37,639 nucleotides of DNA from Tannerella sp. (lineage in GTDB: Bacteria; Bacteroidota; Bacteroidia; Bacteroidales; Tannerellaceae): assembly GCA_031265585.1 (NCBI GenBank), contig JAISCL010000329.1:1-37639 (forward strand), written 5' to 3'. The position numbers and the translations under genes were made by a program. Below are positions 29,104-37,639 of the stretch, one piece after another. Positions within the stretch are counted from its first letter, which is position 1, and every line of letters begins with the position of its first letter. The notes beneath the pieces are model-generated. The model ran no database searches, was not told the DNA's origin, and worked only from the letters and a program-made list of their open reading frames with translations.

Positions 29104-30264
29104 TTAGATTTCGTTGGAGAAATAGCTTTCCGGCAGGGCGCGGCAGTTGTACTGCGAGGCCATGATTTCACCGTAGGCGCCGGCGGAACGGAACGCGATC
29201 AGGTCGTTGCGGCATACCCTGTTCAGTTCGACGTCCCGGTTGAAGACGTCCGATGATTCGCAGATCGGGCCTGCGATGTCATACGTTTCGAAAGGCCCGT
29301 CGCCGGTGATGTTTTCCGGATGATGGTAGGCGTCGTACATGGCGGGACGTATCAGGTCGGTAAAGCCCGCATCCAGGATCGCGAACTGTTTCGCTTCCCC
29401 TTTTTTTACGTACAGGACTTTAGAGATCAGGGCGCCACACTGTCCGACCACGGAACGGCCGAGTTCGAAATGTATCCGCTGTCCTTCGCGCCGCTTCACG
29501 AACTGATGGAATACGGCGAAGTAGCTGTCAAATCCGGGTACCGGCCGGAGGTTCGGATGGCGGTAATCAATGCCAAGTCCGCCGCCGAAGTTGAGGTTTT
29601 CAATCCTGAGTCCGCGGGCTTCGAGTTCGTCCTGCAGTTCGTTGGCGCGAATGCAGAGGTTTTGGAATACGGAAAGATCGGTGATCTGTGAGCCGATATG
29701 GAAATGGATCCCCGAAAAACGGACACGGTTCATTTTGGGTAATTCACGGATTACCTCCTCCAGCCGGCGGCCCGGGTTTATACCGAATTTGTTTTCCTGC
29801 AGCCCGGTGGTGATTTTCGCATGTGTATGTGCGTCCACGTCCGGGTTTATGCGCAGGGCTACGGTTGCCGTTTTATCCTTTGCTTCGGCCAGCGCGTTGA
29901 TCACTTCCAGTTCTTCCAGCGATTCTGCGTTGAAGCAGGCAATCTCCCTGTCCAGGCCCAGGTTTATTTCCCGGTCGGTTTTCCCGACGCCTGCAAAAAC
30001 TATTTTGGAGGCAGGGAATCCGGCATCCAGGGCGGCCTGCACCTCTCCTCCGCTTACGCAGTCCGCTCCCAGTCCGTTTTTGGCAATGAGTGCGAGAATC
30101 TTCGGGTTCGCATTCGCCTTGACCGCATAGTGCTGGTGATAACCGTACCTGCCGGTTTCCGTCCGGATGGCATTTAATGTATCCTGCAGCAGCGCCATGT
30201 CATAATAGTAAAACGGCGTTTGCAGGCGTCTGAATTTTTCTACCGGGAAAATACCTTTGCTCAT
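29104..30264 (-). CDS. lysA: Diaminopimelate decarboxylase
   Basis: TPFYYYDMALLQDTL, HYAVKANANPKILALIAKNGLGADCVSGGEVQAAL, GIHFHIGSQI, GPICESSDVFNRDVEL. Confidence 0.95.
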   Translation of the reverse strand: MSKGIFPVEKFRRLQTPFYYYDMALLQDTLNAIRTETGRYGYHQHYAVKANANPKILALIAKNGLGADCVSGGEVQAALDAGFPASKIVFAGVGKTDREINLGLDREIACFNAESLEELEVINALAEAKDKTATVALRINPDVDAHTHAKITTGLQENKFGINPGRRLEEVIRELPKMNRVRFSGIHFHIGSQITDLSVFQNLCIRANELQDELEARGLRIENLNFGGGLGIDYRHPNLRPVPGFDSYFAVFHQFVKRREGQRIHFELGRSVVGQCGALISKVLYVKKGEAKQFAILDAGFTDLIRPAMYDAYHHPENITGDGPFETYDIAGPICESSDVFNRDVELNRVCRNDLIAFRSAGAYGEIMASQYNCRALPESYFSNEI

Positions 30265-30272
30265 ACTGAATA

Positions 30273-31586
30273 TTAATTAAAAAGATGTTTGCTTAAAGCC
30301 TGGAGCGCCCGCTTTTTGTCGGAAGATTTCACCAGCAGGGACACATTATAGTTACTGCCGCCGTAAGAAATCATTCGCACCGGGATGTCTTTCAGTGCGG
30401 ATATGATTTTGGCCTCGAAGCCGATGTTATCCCATTCGAGGTCCCCGACGACGCATACGATGACCATCTCCCGGTCTACCGTCACGGTTCCGTACTGTTT
30501 CAGGTCGTTCACGATCCCGTCTATGTGCTTCGGGTTGTCAATCGTTACGGAGACGCCCACTTCCGACGTGGTCACCATATCAATCGGCGTATGATGCGTT
30601 TCGAATATCTCGAAAACCTTGCGCAGGAAACCCGTTGCAAGCAACATGCGGCCGCTTTTTATTTTGATGGAGACGATGTTGTCCTTCGCGGCAACCGCTT
30701 TGATCCTGCCTTTTTCCATTTCGTTGGAGATCGTCGTGCCCGGCGCCTCCGGCTGCATGGTGTTGAGGAGGCGTACCGGTATATTATTCAGCTTGGCCGG
30801 CAGGATGCACGTCGGGTGAAGGATTTTCGCCCCGAAATAGGCCAGCTCCGCCGCTTCGTCGAAATTCAGGTGGCGTACGGGCGATGTGTTCTCTACCACT
30901 CTCGGATCGTTGTTGTGCATGCCGTCGATATCCGTCCATATCTGTATTTCTTCCGCCTGTATGGCTGCGCCGGCGAGGGATGCCGTATAGTCGCTTCCGC
31001 CGCGTTGCAGGTTGTCGATCTCGCCGTATGCGTTGCGGCAAATAAATCCCTGTGTGATATACAGGGCGGCATCCGGGTTTTTCCCGAGCAGGCCGTTCAG
31101 CTTTTCCTTGATGTAGACGGGATCCGGTTCCGAATTTTTATCGGTGCGCATGTAATCCAGCGCCGGGAGGATCACGGACCGGACGCCCGTTTCCTGCATG
31201 TACAGGTTCATCATGCCGGTAGACATCAGTTCGCCCTGCGCCAGTATGACGCGCTCCTCGAATGGCGTAAAGGGGTCTTTTACCAGCGAACGGATATAGT
31301 CCAGGTACGACCGGATCAGCGCATTCGCCTTCTCCCGGTATTCCTCCGTGGCGTATAACTCGCGGATTACACCGGCATATTTCTCCGCTAAACGGTGGAT
31401 GATTTCGCCGGCGTCATCCGGTTTTTTTTCATACAGATAATTTGAAATCTCGACTAACGAGTTCGTTGTACCCGACATGGCGGACAGTACCACGATTTTC
31501 CGACTGCCGTCATTAATTAACCGGGCGACATCCCTCATCCTCTGCGCCGAGCCTACGGAGGTGCCTCCGAATTTTAAAACTTTCAT
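30273..31586 (-). CDS. lysC: Aspartate kinase
   Basis: MKVLKFGGTSVGSAQRMRDVARLI...VVLSAMSGTTNSLVEI; LQRGGSDYTASLAGAAIQAEEIQIWTDIDGMHNNDPRVV; ACT-domain C-terminus. Confidence 0.94.
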   Translation of the reverse strand: MKVLKFGGTSVGSAQRMRDVARLINDGSRKIVVLSAMSGTTNSLVEISNYLYEKKPDDAGEIIHRLAEKYAGVIRELYATEEYREKANALIRSYLDYIRSLVKDPFTPFEERVILAQGELMSTGMMNLYMQETGVRSVILPALDYMRTDKNSEPDPVYIKEKLNGLLGKNPDAALYITQGFICRNAYGEIDNLQRGGSDYTASLAGAAIQAEEIQIWTDIDGMHNNDPRVVENTSPVRHLNFDEAAELAYFGAKILHPTCILPAKLNNIPVRLLNTMQPEAPGTTISNEMEKGRIKAVAAKDNIVSIKIKSGRMLLATGFLRKVFEIFETHHTPIDMVTTSEVGVSVTIDNPKHIDGIVNDLKQYGTVTVDREMVIVCVVGDLEWDNIGFEAKIISALKDIPVRMISYGGSNYNVSLLVKSSDKKRALQALSKHLFN

Positions 31587-31598
31587 ACGTTTATGTTT

Positions 31599-32312
31599 TT
31601 ATTCATATTCCAATTCTTCGTAAGTGAATGGAGTTCCTTCTTCCATATCAAAGAGCTTGTCGTTTTCGCATTTCACGACGCGTGCCGGGAAGGCTTTTAC
31701 GATGTTGTAATTGTGCGTCGTCATGATGACCGCTGTTCCTCGGTGGCGTATATCGTGCAGTAACTGTACGATCTGGCTGCTTGTCTCCGGGTCTAAATTG
31801 CCGGTCGGCTCGTCGGCCAGTATGATTTCCGGGGTGTTGAGCAGGGCGCGCGCTATGGCGACACGCTGCTGTTCCCCGCCGGACAGTTCATGCGGCATCT
31901 TGTATCCCTTGTTGGGCATTCCGACCTGTTCCAGTACTTCCTCGATACGTTTGCTTATTTCGCTCCGGCTCCTCCAGCCGGTTGCTTTTAAGGCAAATTC
32001 GAGGTTCTTGATGGTGGAGCGGTCGGTAAGCAGCTGGAAATCCTGGAAGACGATGCCTAGCTTACGCCTTAGATAGGGAATCTCCCGGTTTTTTATCTTC
32101 TGCAAGTCATATCCGGCCACGTATGCGCTACCCTGACGGATGGCCACTTCGCAGTACAGGGCTTTCAGCAGGCTGCTTTTCCCGGAGCCGACTCTGCCGA
32201 TTACGTAGATGAACTCTCCCCTGTGCAGCGTGAGGGAGGCATTGCTTAATACGACGTTTTCCTCCTGGCAAACTTCTATGTCTTCCAGTTGAACCAGTAA
32301 ATCACTTTCCAT
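31599..32312 (-). CDS. ftsE: FtsE-like cell division ABC transporter ATP-binding protein
   Basis: 237 aa; GRVGSGKSSLLKALY, LRRKLGIVFQDFQLLTDRSTIKNLEFALKATGW, LSGGEQQRVAIARALLNTPEIILADEPTGNLDPETS. Confidence 0.85.
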   Translation of the reverse strand: MESDLLVQLEDIEVCQEENVVLSNASLTLHRGEFIYVIGRVGSGKSSLLKALYCEVAIRQGSAYVAGYDLQKIKNREIPYLRRKLGIVFQDFQLLTDRSTIKNLEFALKATGWRSRSEISKRIEEVLEQVGMPNKGYKMPHELSGGEQQRVAIARALLNTPEIILADEPTGNLDPETSSQIVQLLHDIRHRGTAVIMTTHNYNIVKAFPARVVKCENDKLFDMEEGTPFTYEELEYE

Positions 32313-32904
32313 CTTTATGTCTTTTCTTAAGTTCTTTTGCCAGGTCTTCGATGCTGAAACCTTTCGCGGTCAGCAGGACAATCAGGTGATAGATCAGGTC
32401 GGATGCTTCATAAATAAAGCCGCCGTCCGTCCCGTTGGTCGCCTCAATGACGGTTTCAACCGCTTCTTCGCCCACTTTTTGCGCCATCCGGTTGATGCCG
32501 TTATTGAAAAGGGAGGTCGTATAGGATCCTTCCGGTTTTTCACGGAAGCGGCGGGTGATGAAATCCTGCAGGTACTGCAGGAAAAAGATCCCTTCCCGGT
32601 TCGATTCCCCGAAACAGGTATCTGCTCCGGTATGGCAGGCCGGCCCGTCCGGGTTTGCCTTGATGAGAAGGGTGTCGCTGTCACAATCGGACAGTATTTT
32701 TACAACGTGCAGGAAATTTCCGCTTGTCTCGCCTTTCGTCCAGAGGCGCTGTTTCGTACGGCTATAAAATGTAACCTTCCCCGATTCGACGGTTACCCGA
32801 TACGCTTCTTCGTTCATAAAACCCAGCATCAGCACTGCATTTGTCTGTGCATCCTGTACAATCGCCGGGACTAAACCGTCCATTTTACCAAAATCCAATT
32901 CCAT
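32302..32904 (-). CDS. hisIE: Bifunctional phosphoribosyl-AMP cyclohydrolase/phosphoribosyl-ATP pyrophosphatase
   Basis: VLMLGFMNEEAYRVTVESGKVTFYSRTKQRLWTKGETSGNFLHV; KVGEEAVETVIEA. Confidence 0.95.
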   Translation of the reverse strand: MELDFGKMDGLVPAIVQDAQTNAVLMLGFMNEEAYRVTVESGKVTFYSRTKQRLWTKGETSGNFLHVVKILSDCDSDTLLIKANPDGPACHTGADTCFGESNREGIFFLQYLQDFITRRFREKPEGSYTTSLFNNGINRMAQKVGEEAVETVIEATNGTDGGFIYEASDLIYHLIVLLTAKGFSIEDLAKELKKRHKDGK

Positions 32905-32925
32905 ATCTGTCTGTATTCAAAACTT

Positions 32926-33690
32926 TCAACTTTCAACTATTCTCACGTTTATGTTTTCATTCCGGAGGTACTGCTTCAGGCCGGATACTGTTATTTCGCC
33001 AAAATGAAAAACGCTTGCGGCTAATGCGGCATCGGCTTTTCCTTCGACAAAAACATCCCGGAAATGCTCCTTCGTTCCGGCGCCTCCCGAAGCGATGACC
33101 GGTATATGGAGTTTGCCGGCCAGCGCGGCCAGCGCATCATTTGCATATCCGTTTTTCACACCGTCATGTCCCATACTGGTGAAGAGGATTTCCCCGGCTC
33201 CGTGGTCTTCCGCTTCGGTGGCCCAGAGGAAGAGGTTCTTTTCCGTGGCGATGCGTCCCCCGTTCAGGTAGCAGATCCAGCGGTCTTCTTCCGGACGGGC
33301 GTCGATTGCCACCACACAGACCTGGCTACCGAAGTTCCGGGCAATCTCGCCGATCAGTTCCGGCCGGCGCAGGGCGGAGGAATTGACCGAAATCTTGTCG
33401 GCGCCGGCGTTCAGCAGCCGTTCGACGTCGGACAGTTCGTTGATGCCTCCTCCTACGGTGAAGGGGATATTGATGTGGGCGGCTACTTTTTTCACCAGTT
33501 CGGTAAAGGTTTTCCGGCCTTCGTGGGAAGCTGTAATGTCGAGGTAGACGAGTTCGTCCGCGCCCTGGCGGCTATATTCAGCGCCCAGTTCGACGGGGTC
33601 GCCCGCTTCCCGGAGATTGACGAAGTGGATGCCTTTCACCGTCATTCCGTCCTTTACATCCAGGCAGGGTATGATGCGTTTTGCCAGCAT
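32926..33690 (-). CDS. hisF: Imidazole glycerol phosphate synthase cyclase subunit
   Basis: [66 protein letters not shown]. Confidence 0.97.
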   Translation of the reverse strand: MLAKRIIPCLDVKDGMTVKGIHFVNLREAGDPVELGAEYSRQGADELVYLDITASHEGRKTFTELVKKVAAHINIPFTVGGGINELSDVERLLNAGADKISVNSSALRRPELIGEIARNFGSQVCVVAIDARPEEDRWICYLNGGRIATEKNLFLWATEAEDHGAGEILFTSMGHDGVKNGYANDALAALAGKLHIPVIASGGAGTKEHFRDVFVEGKADAALAASVFHFGEITVSGLKQYLRNENINVRIVES

Positions 33691-33693
33691 AAT

Positions 33694-34416
33694 TCAGCTA
33701 TTTAATTTTTCCAGTTCCTTCAGGGTGATCCGGCCTTCATAGATGGCTTTGCCGAAGATGACGGCCGGGAGGCCTGCTTCGTCGAGCGCTTCGATGTCTT
33801 TTACCGAGCTGACGCCGCCGCTTGCGATCAGGTAGATGCCGGGCAGCGCTGCGCTGATTTCTTTGTACAGCGCAGTCGACGGTCCCTGAAGCATGCCGTC
33901 GCGACGGATGTCGGTGCAGATTACTTTTGTGACGCCCTTCGCCTGATAGTCTTTGATGAAGGGGATCAGTTCCCTGGCGGTTGTTTCCTGCCATCCGCCG
34001 ACGGCAATTTTTCCGTCTTTCGCGTCGGCGCCCAGGAGGATGCGCTCGTTTCCGAAACGGTTGAGCCATTCCTGAAAGAGTTCCGGCGATTTGACGGCGA
34101 TGCTTCCTCCGGTAACCATCTGCGCCCCGCTGTTGAAGGCGATCTCAAGGTCTTTGCCGGATTTCAGTCCGCCACCGAAGTCGATGACCAGCGGGGTCGC
34201 GGCGGCAATCCGTTCCAGCGTCCGGAAGTTGACGATCCGGCCTTCGCGCGCGCCGTCCAGGTCTACGACATGCAGGCGTCTGATGCCGCAGCCTTCAAAG
34301 GATTTTGCCATTTCCGGCGGGTCTTCGCTGTAGACCGTCCGGGAGGCGTAGTCGCCCTGTGTCAGGCGTACGCATTTTCCGTCGATTATATCAATAGCGG
34401 GTATCAGCTCTATCAT
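33694..34416 (-). CDS. hisA: Phosphoribosylformimino-5-aminoimidazole carboxamide ribotide isomerase
   Basis: [72 protein letters not shown]. Confidence 0.97.
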   Translation of the reverse strand: MIELIPAIDIIDGKCVRLTQGDYASRTVYSEDPPEMAKSFEGCGIRRLHVVDLDGAREGRIVNFRTLERIAAATPLVIDFGGGLKSGKDLEIAFNSGAQMVTGGSIAVKSPELFQEWLNRFGNERILLGADAKDGKIAVGGWQETTARELIPFIKDYQAKGVTKVICTDIRRDGMLQGPSTALYKEISAALPGIYLIASGGVSSVKDIEALDEAGLPAVIFGKAIYEGRITLKELEKLNS

Positions 34417-34419
34417 CTA

Positions 34420-35016
34420 TTATTCTGCATTTATAAAATTCCTCAAAATCACTTCGCCTGTGTCTCCGCTTTTTTCGGGATGAAACTGTGTGGCATAGAA
34501 GTTGTCTTTTTGCATGGCTGCGCTGAACGGATGGATGTAGTGGCCCGTTGCCGCCGTATCGTCCGTTACGGAGACATAATAGCTGTGGACAAAATAAACA
34601 TACGGATTTTCCGGAAGTCCCCTGAACAGTCCGCCCCGCATATCCGTCAGTAAATTCCAGCCCATGTGCGGGACTTTATCTTCATGCCGCTGTGGAATAA
34701 AGCGTTTGACCGCTGCATCGAAGATCCCCAGGCAGTCCGTATCACCGCCCTCGTCCGAATGGCTGCACATCAGTTGCATGCCGATGCAAATGCCTAAAAC
34801 GGGCTGTTTCAGTTCGCATATCAGCCGGTCCAGGCGGTGTTCGCGCAGGTAGTTCATCGTCGTGCGGGCTTCTCCCTGGCCGGGAAATACCACCCTGTCC
34901 GCCGCCCGTATGATTTCCGGTTCGTCCGTTATGACGGGGGTGATCCCCAGTCTTTTCAATCCGTAATCTACGGAACGGATATTGCCGGCGTTATATTTTA
35001 TAATAACTGCTTTCAT
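34420..35016 (-). CDS. hisH: Imidazole glycerol phosphate synthase glutaminase subunit
   Basis: IIKYNAGNIRSVDYGLKRLG; VFPGQGEARTTMNYL; VLGICIGMQLMCSHSDEG; VHSYYV; ATQFHPEKSGDTG. Confidence 0.96.
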   Translation of the reverse strand: MKAVIIKYNAGNIRSVDYGLKRLGITPVITDEPEIIRAADRVVFPGQGEARTTMNYLREHRLDRLICELKQPVLGICIGMQLMCSHSDEGGDTDCLGIFDAAVKRFIPQRHEDKVPHMGWNLLTDMRGGLFRGLPENPYVYFVHSYYVSVTDDTAATGHYIHPFSAAMQKDNFYATQFHPEKSGDTGEVILRNFINAE

Positions 35017-35037
35017 TTATTTTCCCTATTCAGCCGG

Positions 35038-35068
35038 CAAAGGTAATACAAGCCGGGAGGAATACAAA
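35038..35068 (-). promoter_or_regulatory. Promoter of the his/lys gene cluster
   Basis: Minus strand TTTG-N19-TACCTTTG, full -33/-7 consensus, about 22 nt upstream of the hisH ATG. Confidence 0.65.
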
Positions 35069-35116
35069 ACAAACCGGTTTGTTTTTATTTCCGGGGCGCC
35101 GTTTATCTTCCGGTTT

Positions 35117-37639
35117 TTATTCTTTTACAGTGACTTCTATACTTTTAAGCGCATTTTCCCCGGACGAGTCGCCATACAGGATGCTGTATTTGCCCGGGCG
35201 GACTTCCAGGAGCTGTTTTGTATCGTTGAACGAAGCGAATGCTTTCGGTTCGAGCGTTATGGAAACAGTTTCCGTACCGCCCGCCTTAACCGCTATCCGG
35301 CGGAAGCCTTTCAGCTCTTTGATCGGGCCTTCGGGATCGTTCGGATTTTTTACGTAGACCTGTACGATTTCATCCCCGTCCATATTTCCGGTGTTTTTGA
35401 CCGGGACCGTCAGGGTGACAGCCCGGTCTTTTCCGATTTCGGAGGATGACAGGGAAGCCTCTTCAACGGCGAACGTTGTATAACTCAATCCGTAGCCGAA
35501 CGGATAAAGCGGTTCTTCCGTCAGATAGCGGTAGGTGCGTCCTTTCATTTCATAATTCTCAAAGTCCGGGAGCTGGGCGATGGATTTGTAGAATGTGACG
35601 GGCAGTTTCCCGGAGGGATTACAGTCTCCGAATAAAATATCCGCTACTGCCGCGCCTCCTGTCTGTCCGCCGTACCATGCGTTCAGGATGGCGTCCACGT
35701 TTTCATCTTCCCACGTAAGAGCGAGGGCGCTTCCCGTGCATACCGCGAAGATCACCGGCTTTCCGGTTTTCTTCAGCGCTTTCAGCATCTCCCGCTGTAT
35801 TTTCGGGAGTTCGATATCCGTACGGTCTCCCTTTTTGAATCCGTCTGTGAATACCGGCATTTCTTCTCCTTCCAGGCGGGGCGACAAGCCTCCCGCAAAG
35901 ATAATAACATCCGCCTCTTTCGCCTTTGCCGCCGTCTCCGTCAGATCGACCGGCCTGTAAAAGCCGATTTCGAAATTCAGATCCGCACTGCCGATTTTCT
36001 GTACATATTCTATCCTGATCCGGTATTTTCCTCCCTTTTCCGCTTTCAGCGTATAGCTCTTTTTTCCCCCGTATTCATTTGTCCACAGTTCCATCACCTT
36101 TTCTTCCTCCACAAACAGGCGGAATCCGTCGTTTCCGGAGAGGTTTAAAATGATATCGCCGGAGACGGGCGATTCGAACACGCCGGTGAAGCGGGCGGTA
36201 AAGTCCGTCAGGTTGACATTGGGTGCAAACTGTGTGTTTCCGCCGGTTGTGTAGTGTATATCCGGCACAACTCCGCTGTAAACAGGCTCGCCTTCAAAGC
36301 CGGTGTTGTTGAAAAATTCGGCGCCCAGTCCGGTATTGCCTCCGGCGGTAATGCAGTTTCCAAGGTTGAAGAACATGATGTTATCCGTATGGTTGCATCC
36401 CGGTTCATAGATGATTTCCGCATCCGGCATTTTGTTCCGTATGCCCTCCAGGATCGTGACCGTATGTGTCGGGAAACCGTTGTAGTTGGCCCATAACATG
36501 GTGGAATCGTTCGCATTGGGGCCGACTACGGCTATTTTTTTGAGGGTTTTGTCCAGCGGCAGGACTTTCCGTTCGCCGGATGTTCCGTTTTTGAGCAGCA
36601 CCATGCTTTTGCGGGCCATATCGAGCGCCTGTGCGACGTGTGCGGGCGATTCAACGACGCTGTACGGTATGGATGCGTACGGAATGCGGCCGTCCGGGTC
36701 GAACATGCCCAGTTTAAAGCGGCCCTTAAACAGGCGGCGCAGTGAGATGTCCAGTTCTTCTTCCTTTATTTTCCCGTTTTTTACCGCCTCCAGCAGCGCT
36801 CTGTAGCTGCCTCCACATTCCACATCCGTTCCCGTGCGCACGGCGTCGACGGATGCGGATTCCTGATCCGGGTGTGTTTCGTGGCGGGGTGTGTGGGGGT
36901 CTTTCCGCCAGAAGTCGTCGATGGCTCCGCAATCCGATACGATAATATTTTCATATCCCCAGTCATTGCGCAGGATGCCGGTGAGCAGTTTGCCGCTGCC
37001 GCAGCAGGGCTGTCCTTCGAAGCGGTTGTATGCGCACATGACTTCCTGCACGTTTCCTTCCCTGACAAGCGTTTCAAAGGCCGGCAGATAGGTCAGGTAA
37101 AGGTCGCGGGGAGAGACGGCGGCGTTAAATTCGTGGCGGTTCCATTCCGGGCCGCTGTGTACGGCGTAGTGCTTGGCGCAGGCGTGCGATTTGAGGTATT
37201 GCGGGTCGTCGCCCTGCAGGCCTTTCACTACGGCCAGGCCCAGGCGTGATGTCAGGTACGGGTCTTCGCCGTAGGTTTCCATGCCGCGTCCCCAGCGCGG
37301 GTCGCGGAAGATGTTGATGTTGGGCGTCCAGAAGGTGAGTCCCTTGTAGCGGTCGTATTCTTTTTCCTTTTGGTAGCGGTGGTATTTGGCGCGGGCTTCG
37401 TCGCTGACCATGGTGAAGGTCCGGAGGAGGGCGTCTTCGTCGAATGTGGCGGCCATGGCGATGGACTGGGGGAAGACGGTGGCGCGTCCGGCGCGGGCGA
37501 CGCCGTGGAGGGCTTCGTTCCACCAGTCGTATTCGGGGATGCCAAGGCGCTCTATGGCGGGGGTTTGGTTCATCATCTGGCTTACTTTTTCTTCGGGGGT
37601 GAGCCTTCCGAGGAGGTCTTCGACGCGTTCGTCCGTGCT
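35117..37639 (-). CDS. Family 3 glycoside hydrolase with PA14-like insert and Fn3-like C-terminus, partial at the 5' end
   Basis: Reading frame stays open to base 37639 (STDERVEDLLGRLTPEEKVSQMMNQTPAIERLGIPEYDWWNEALHGVAR). GVIVSDCGAID-type segment (NIIVSDCGAIDDFW), PA14-like FTGVFESPVSGDIILNLSGNDGFRLFVEEEKV, Fn3-like C-terminus. Confidence 0.95.
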   Translation of the reverse strand, partial: STDERVEDLLGRLTPEEKVSQMMNQTPAIERLGIPEYDWWNEALHGVARAGRATVFPQSIAMAATFDEDALLRTFTMVSDEARAKYHRYQKEKEYDRYKGLTFWTPNINIFRDPRWGRGMETYGEDPYLTSRLGLAVVKGLQGDDPQYLKSHACAKHYAVHSGPEWNRHEFNAAVSPRDLYLTYLPAFETLVREGNVQEVMCAYNRFEGQPCCGSGKLLTGILRNDWGYENIIVSDCGAIDDFWRKDPHTPRHETHPDQESASVDAVRTGTDVECGGSYRALLEAVKNGKIKEEELDISLRRLFKGRFKLGMFDPDGRIPYASIPYSVVESPAHVAQALDMARKSMVLLKNGTSGERKVLPLDKTLKKIAVVGPNANDSTMLWANYNGFPTHTVTILEGIRNKMPDAEIIYEPGCNHTDNIMFFNLGNCITAGGNTGLGAEFFNNTGFEGEPVYSGVVPDIHYTTGGNTQFAPNVNLTDFTARFTGVFESPVSGDIILNLSGNDGFRLFVEEEKVMELWTNEYGGKKSYTLKAEKGGKYRIRIEYVQKIGSADLNFEIGFYRPVDLTETAAKAKEADVIIFAGGLSPRLEGEEMPVFTDGFKKGDRTDIELPKIQREMLKALKKTGKPVIFAVCTGSALALTWEDENVDAILNAWYGGQTGGAAVADILFGDCNPSGKLPVTFYKSIAQLPDFENYEMKGRTYRYLTEEPLYPFGYGLSYTTFAVEEASLSSSEIGKDRAVTLTVPVKNTGNMDGDEIVQVYVKNPNDPEGPIKELKGFRRIAVKAGGTETVSITLEPKAFASFNDTKQLLEVRPGKYSILYGDSSGENALKSIEVTVKE

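Noticed and set aside
30525-31358. 277-aa ORF antisense to lysC
   Set aside because: Shadow ORF of a well-supported aspartate kinase.
35117-37639. Polysaccharide utilization locus around the GH3, GH78 and GH43 genes
   Set aside because: No SusC/SusD, hybrid two-component or anti-sigma genes in the window, and the CAZymes are dispersed among housekeeping genes.

Overview
This is a Bacteroidetes chromosomal window (Parabacteroides/Tannerella-like by gene content and TTTG-N19-TAnnTTTG promoters). I find no tRNA or rRNA genes, no CRISPR array, no SusC/SusD pair and no phage module. Contents from left to right: the edge of an ISAon1/ISL3-type transposase; rpsO; a DUF4160/DUF2442 pair whose first member is frameshifted; a REP-like hairpin region followed by a 4 x 23-bp tandem repeat; a Bcr/CflA MFS transporter; a GH43-like enzyme coupled to a large secreted MG2/plug-like protein; trxB; a NUDIX hydrolase; a compact biotin operon bioB-A-F-G-C-D; a GH78 rhamnosidase with an MFS transporter and folC; a PIN-PhoH protein; a Gfo/Idh/MocA oxidoreductase; a YgiQ radical SAM protein; ispE; a DEAD-box helicase; apbE; an RluA-type pseudouridine synthase, lysA, lysC, an FtsE-like ATPase, hisIE, hisF, hisA and hisH on the minus strand; and a GH3 beta-glucosidase running off the right edge. 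Most of the window is ordinary core metabolism. The best candidate for something undescribed is the roughly 415-nt leader of the biotin operon (about 9115-9529). It has a consensus promoter, a small ORF whose N-terminus resembles an orphaned pre-signal extension of BtuB-like TonB receptors, and a strong intrinsic terminator ending about 30 nt before bioB. All identifications come from reading the sequence and from recall of protein families. No database search was run.
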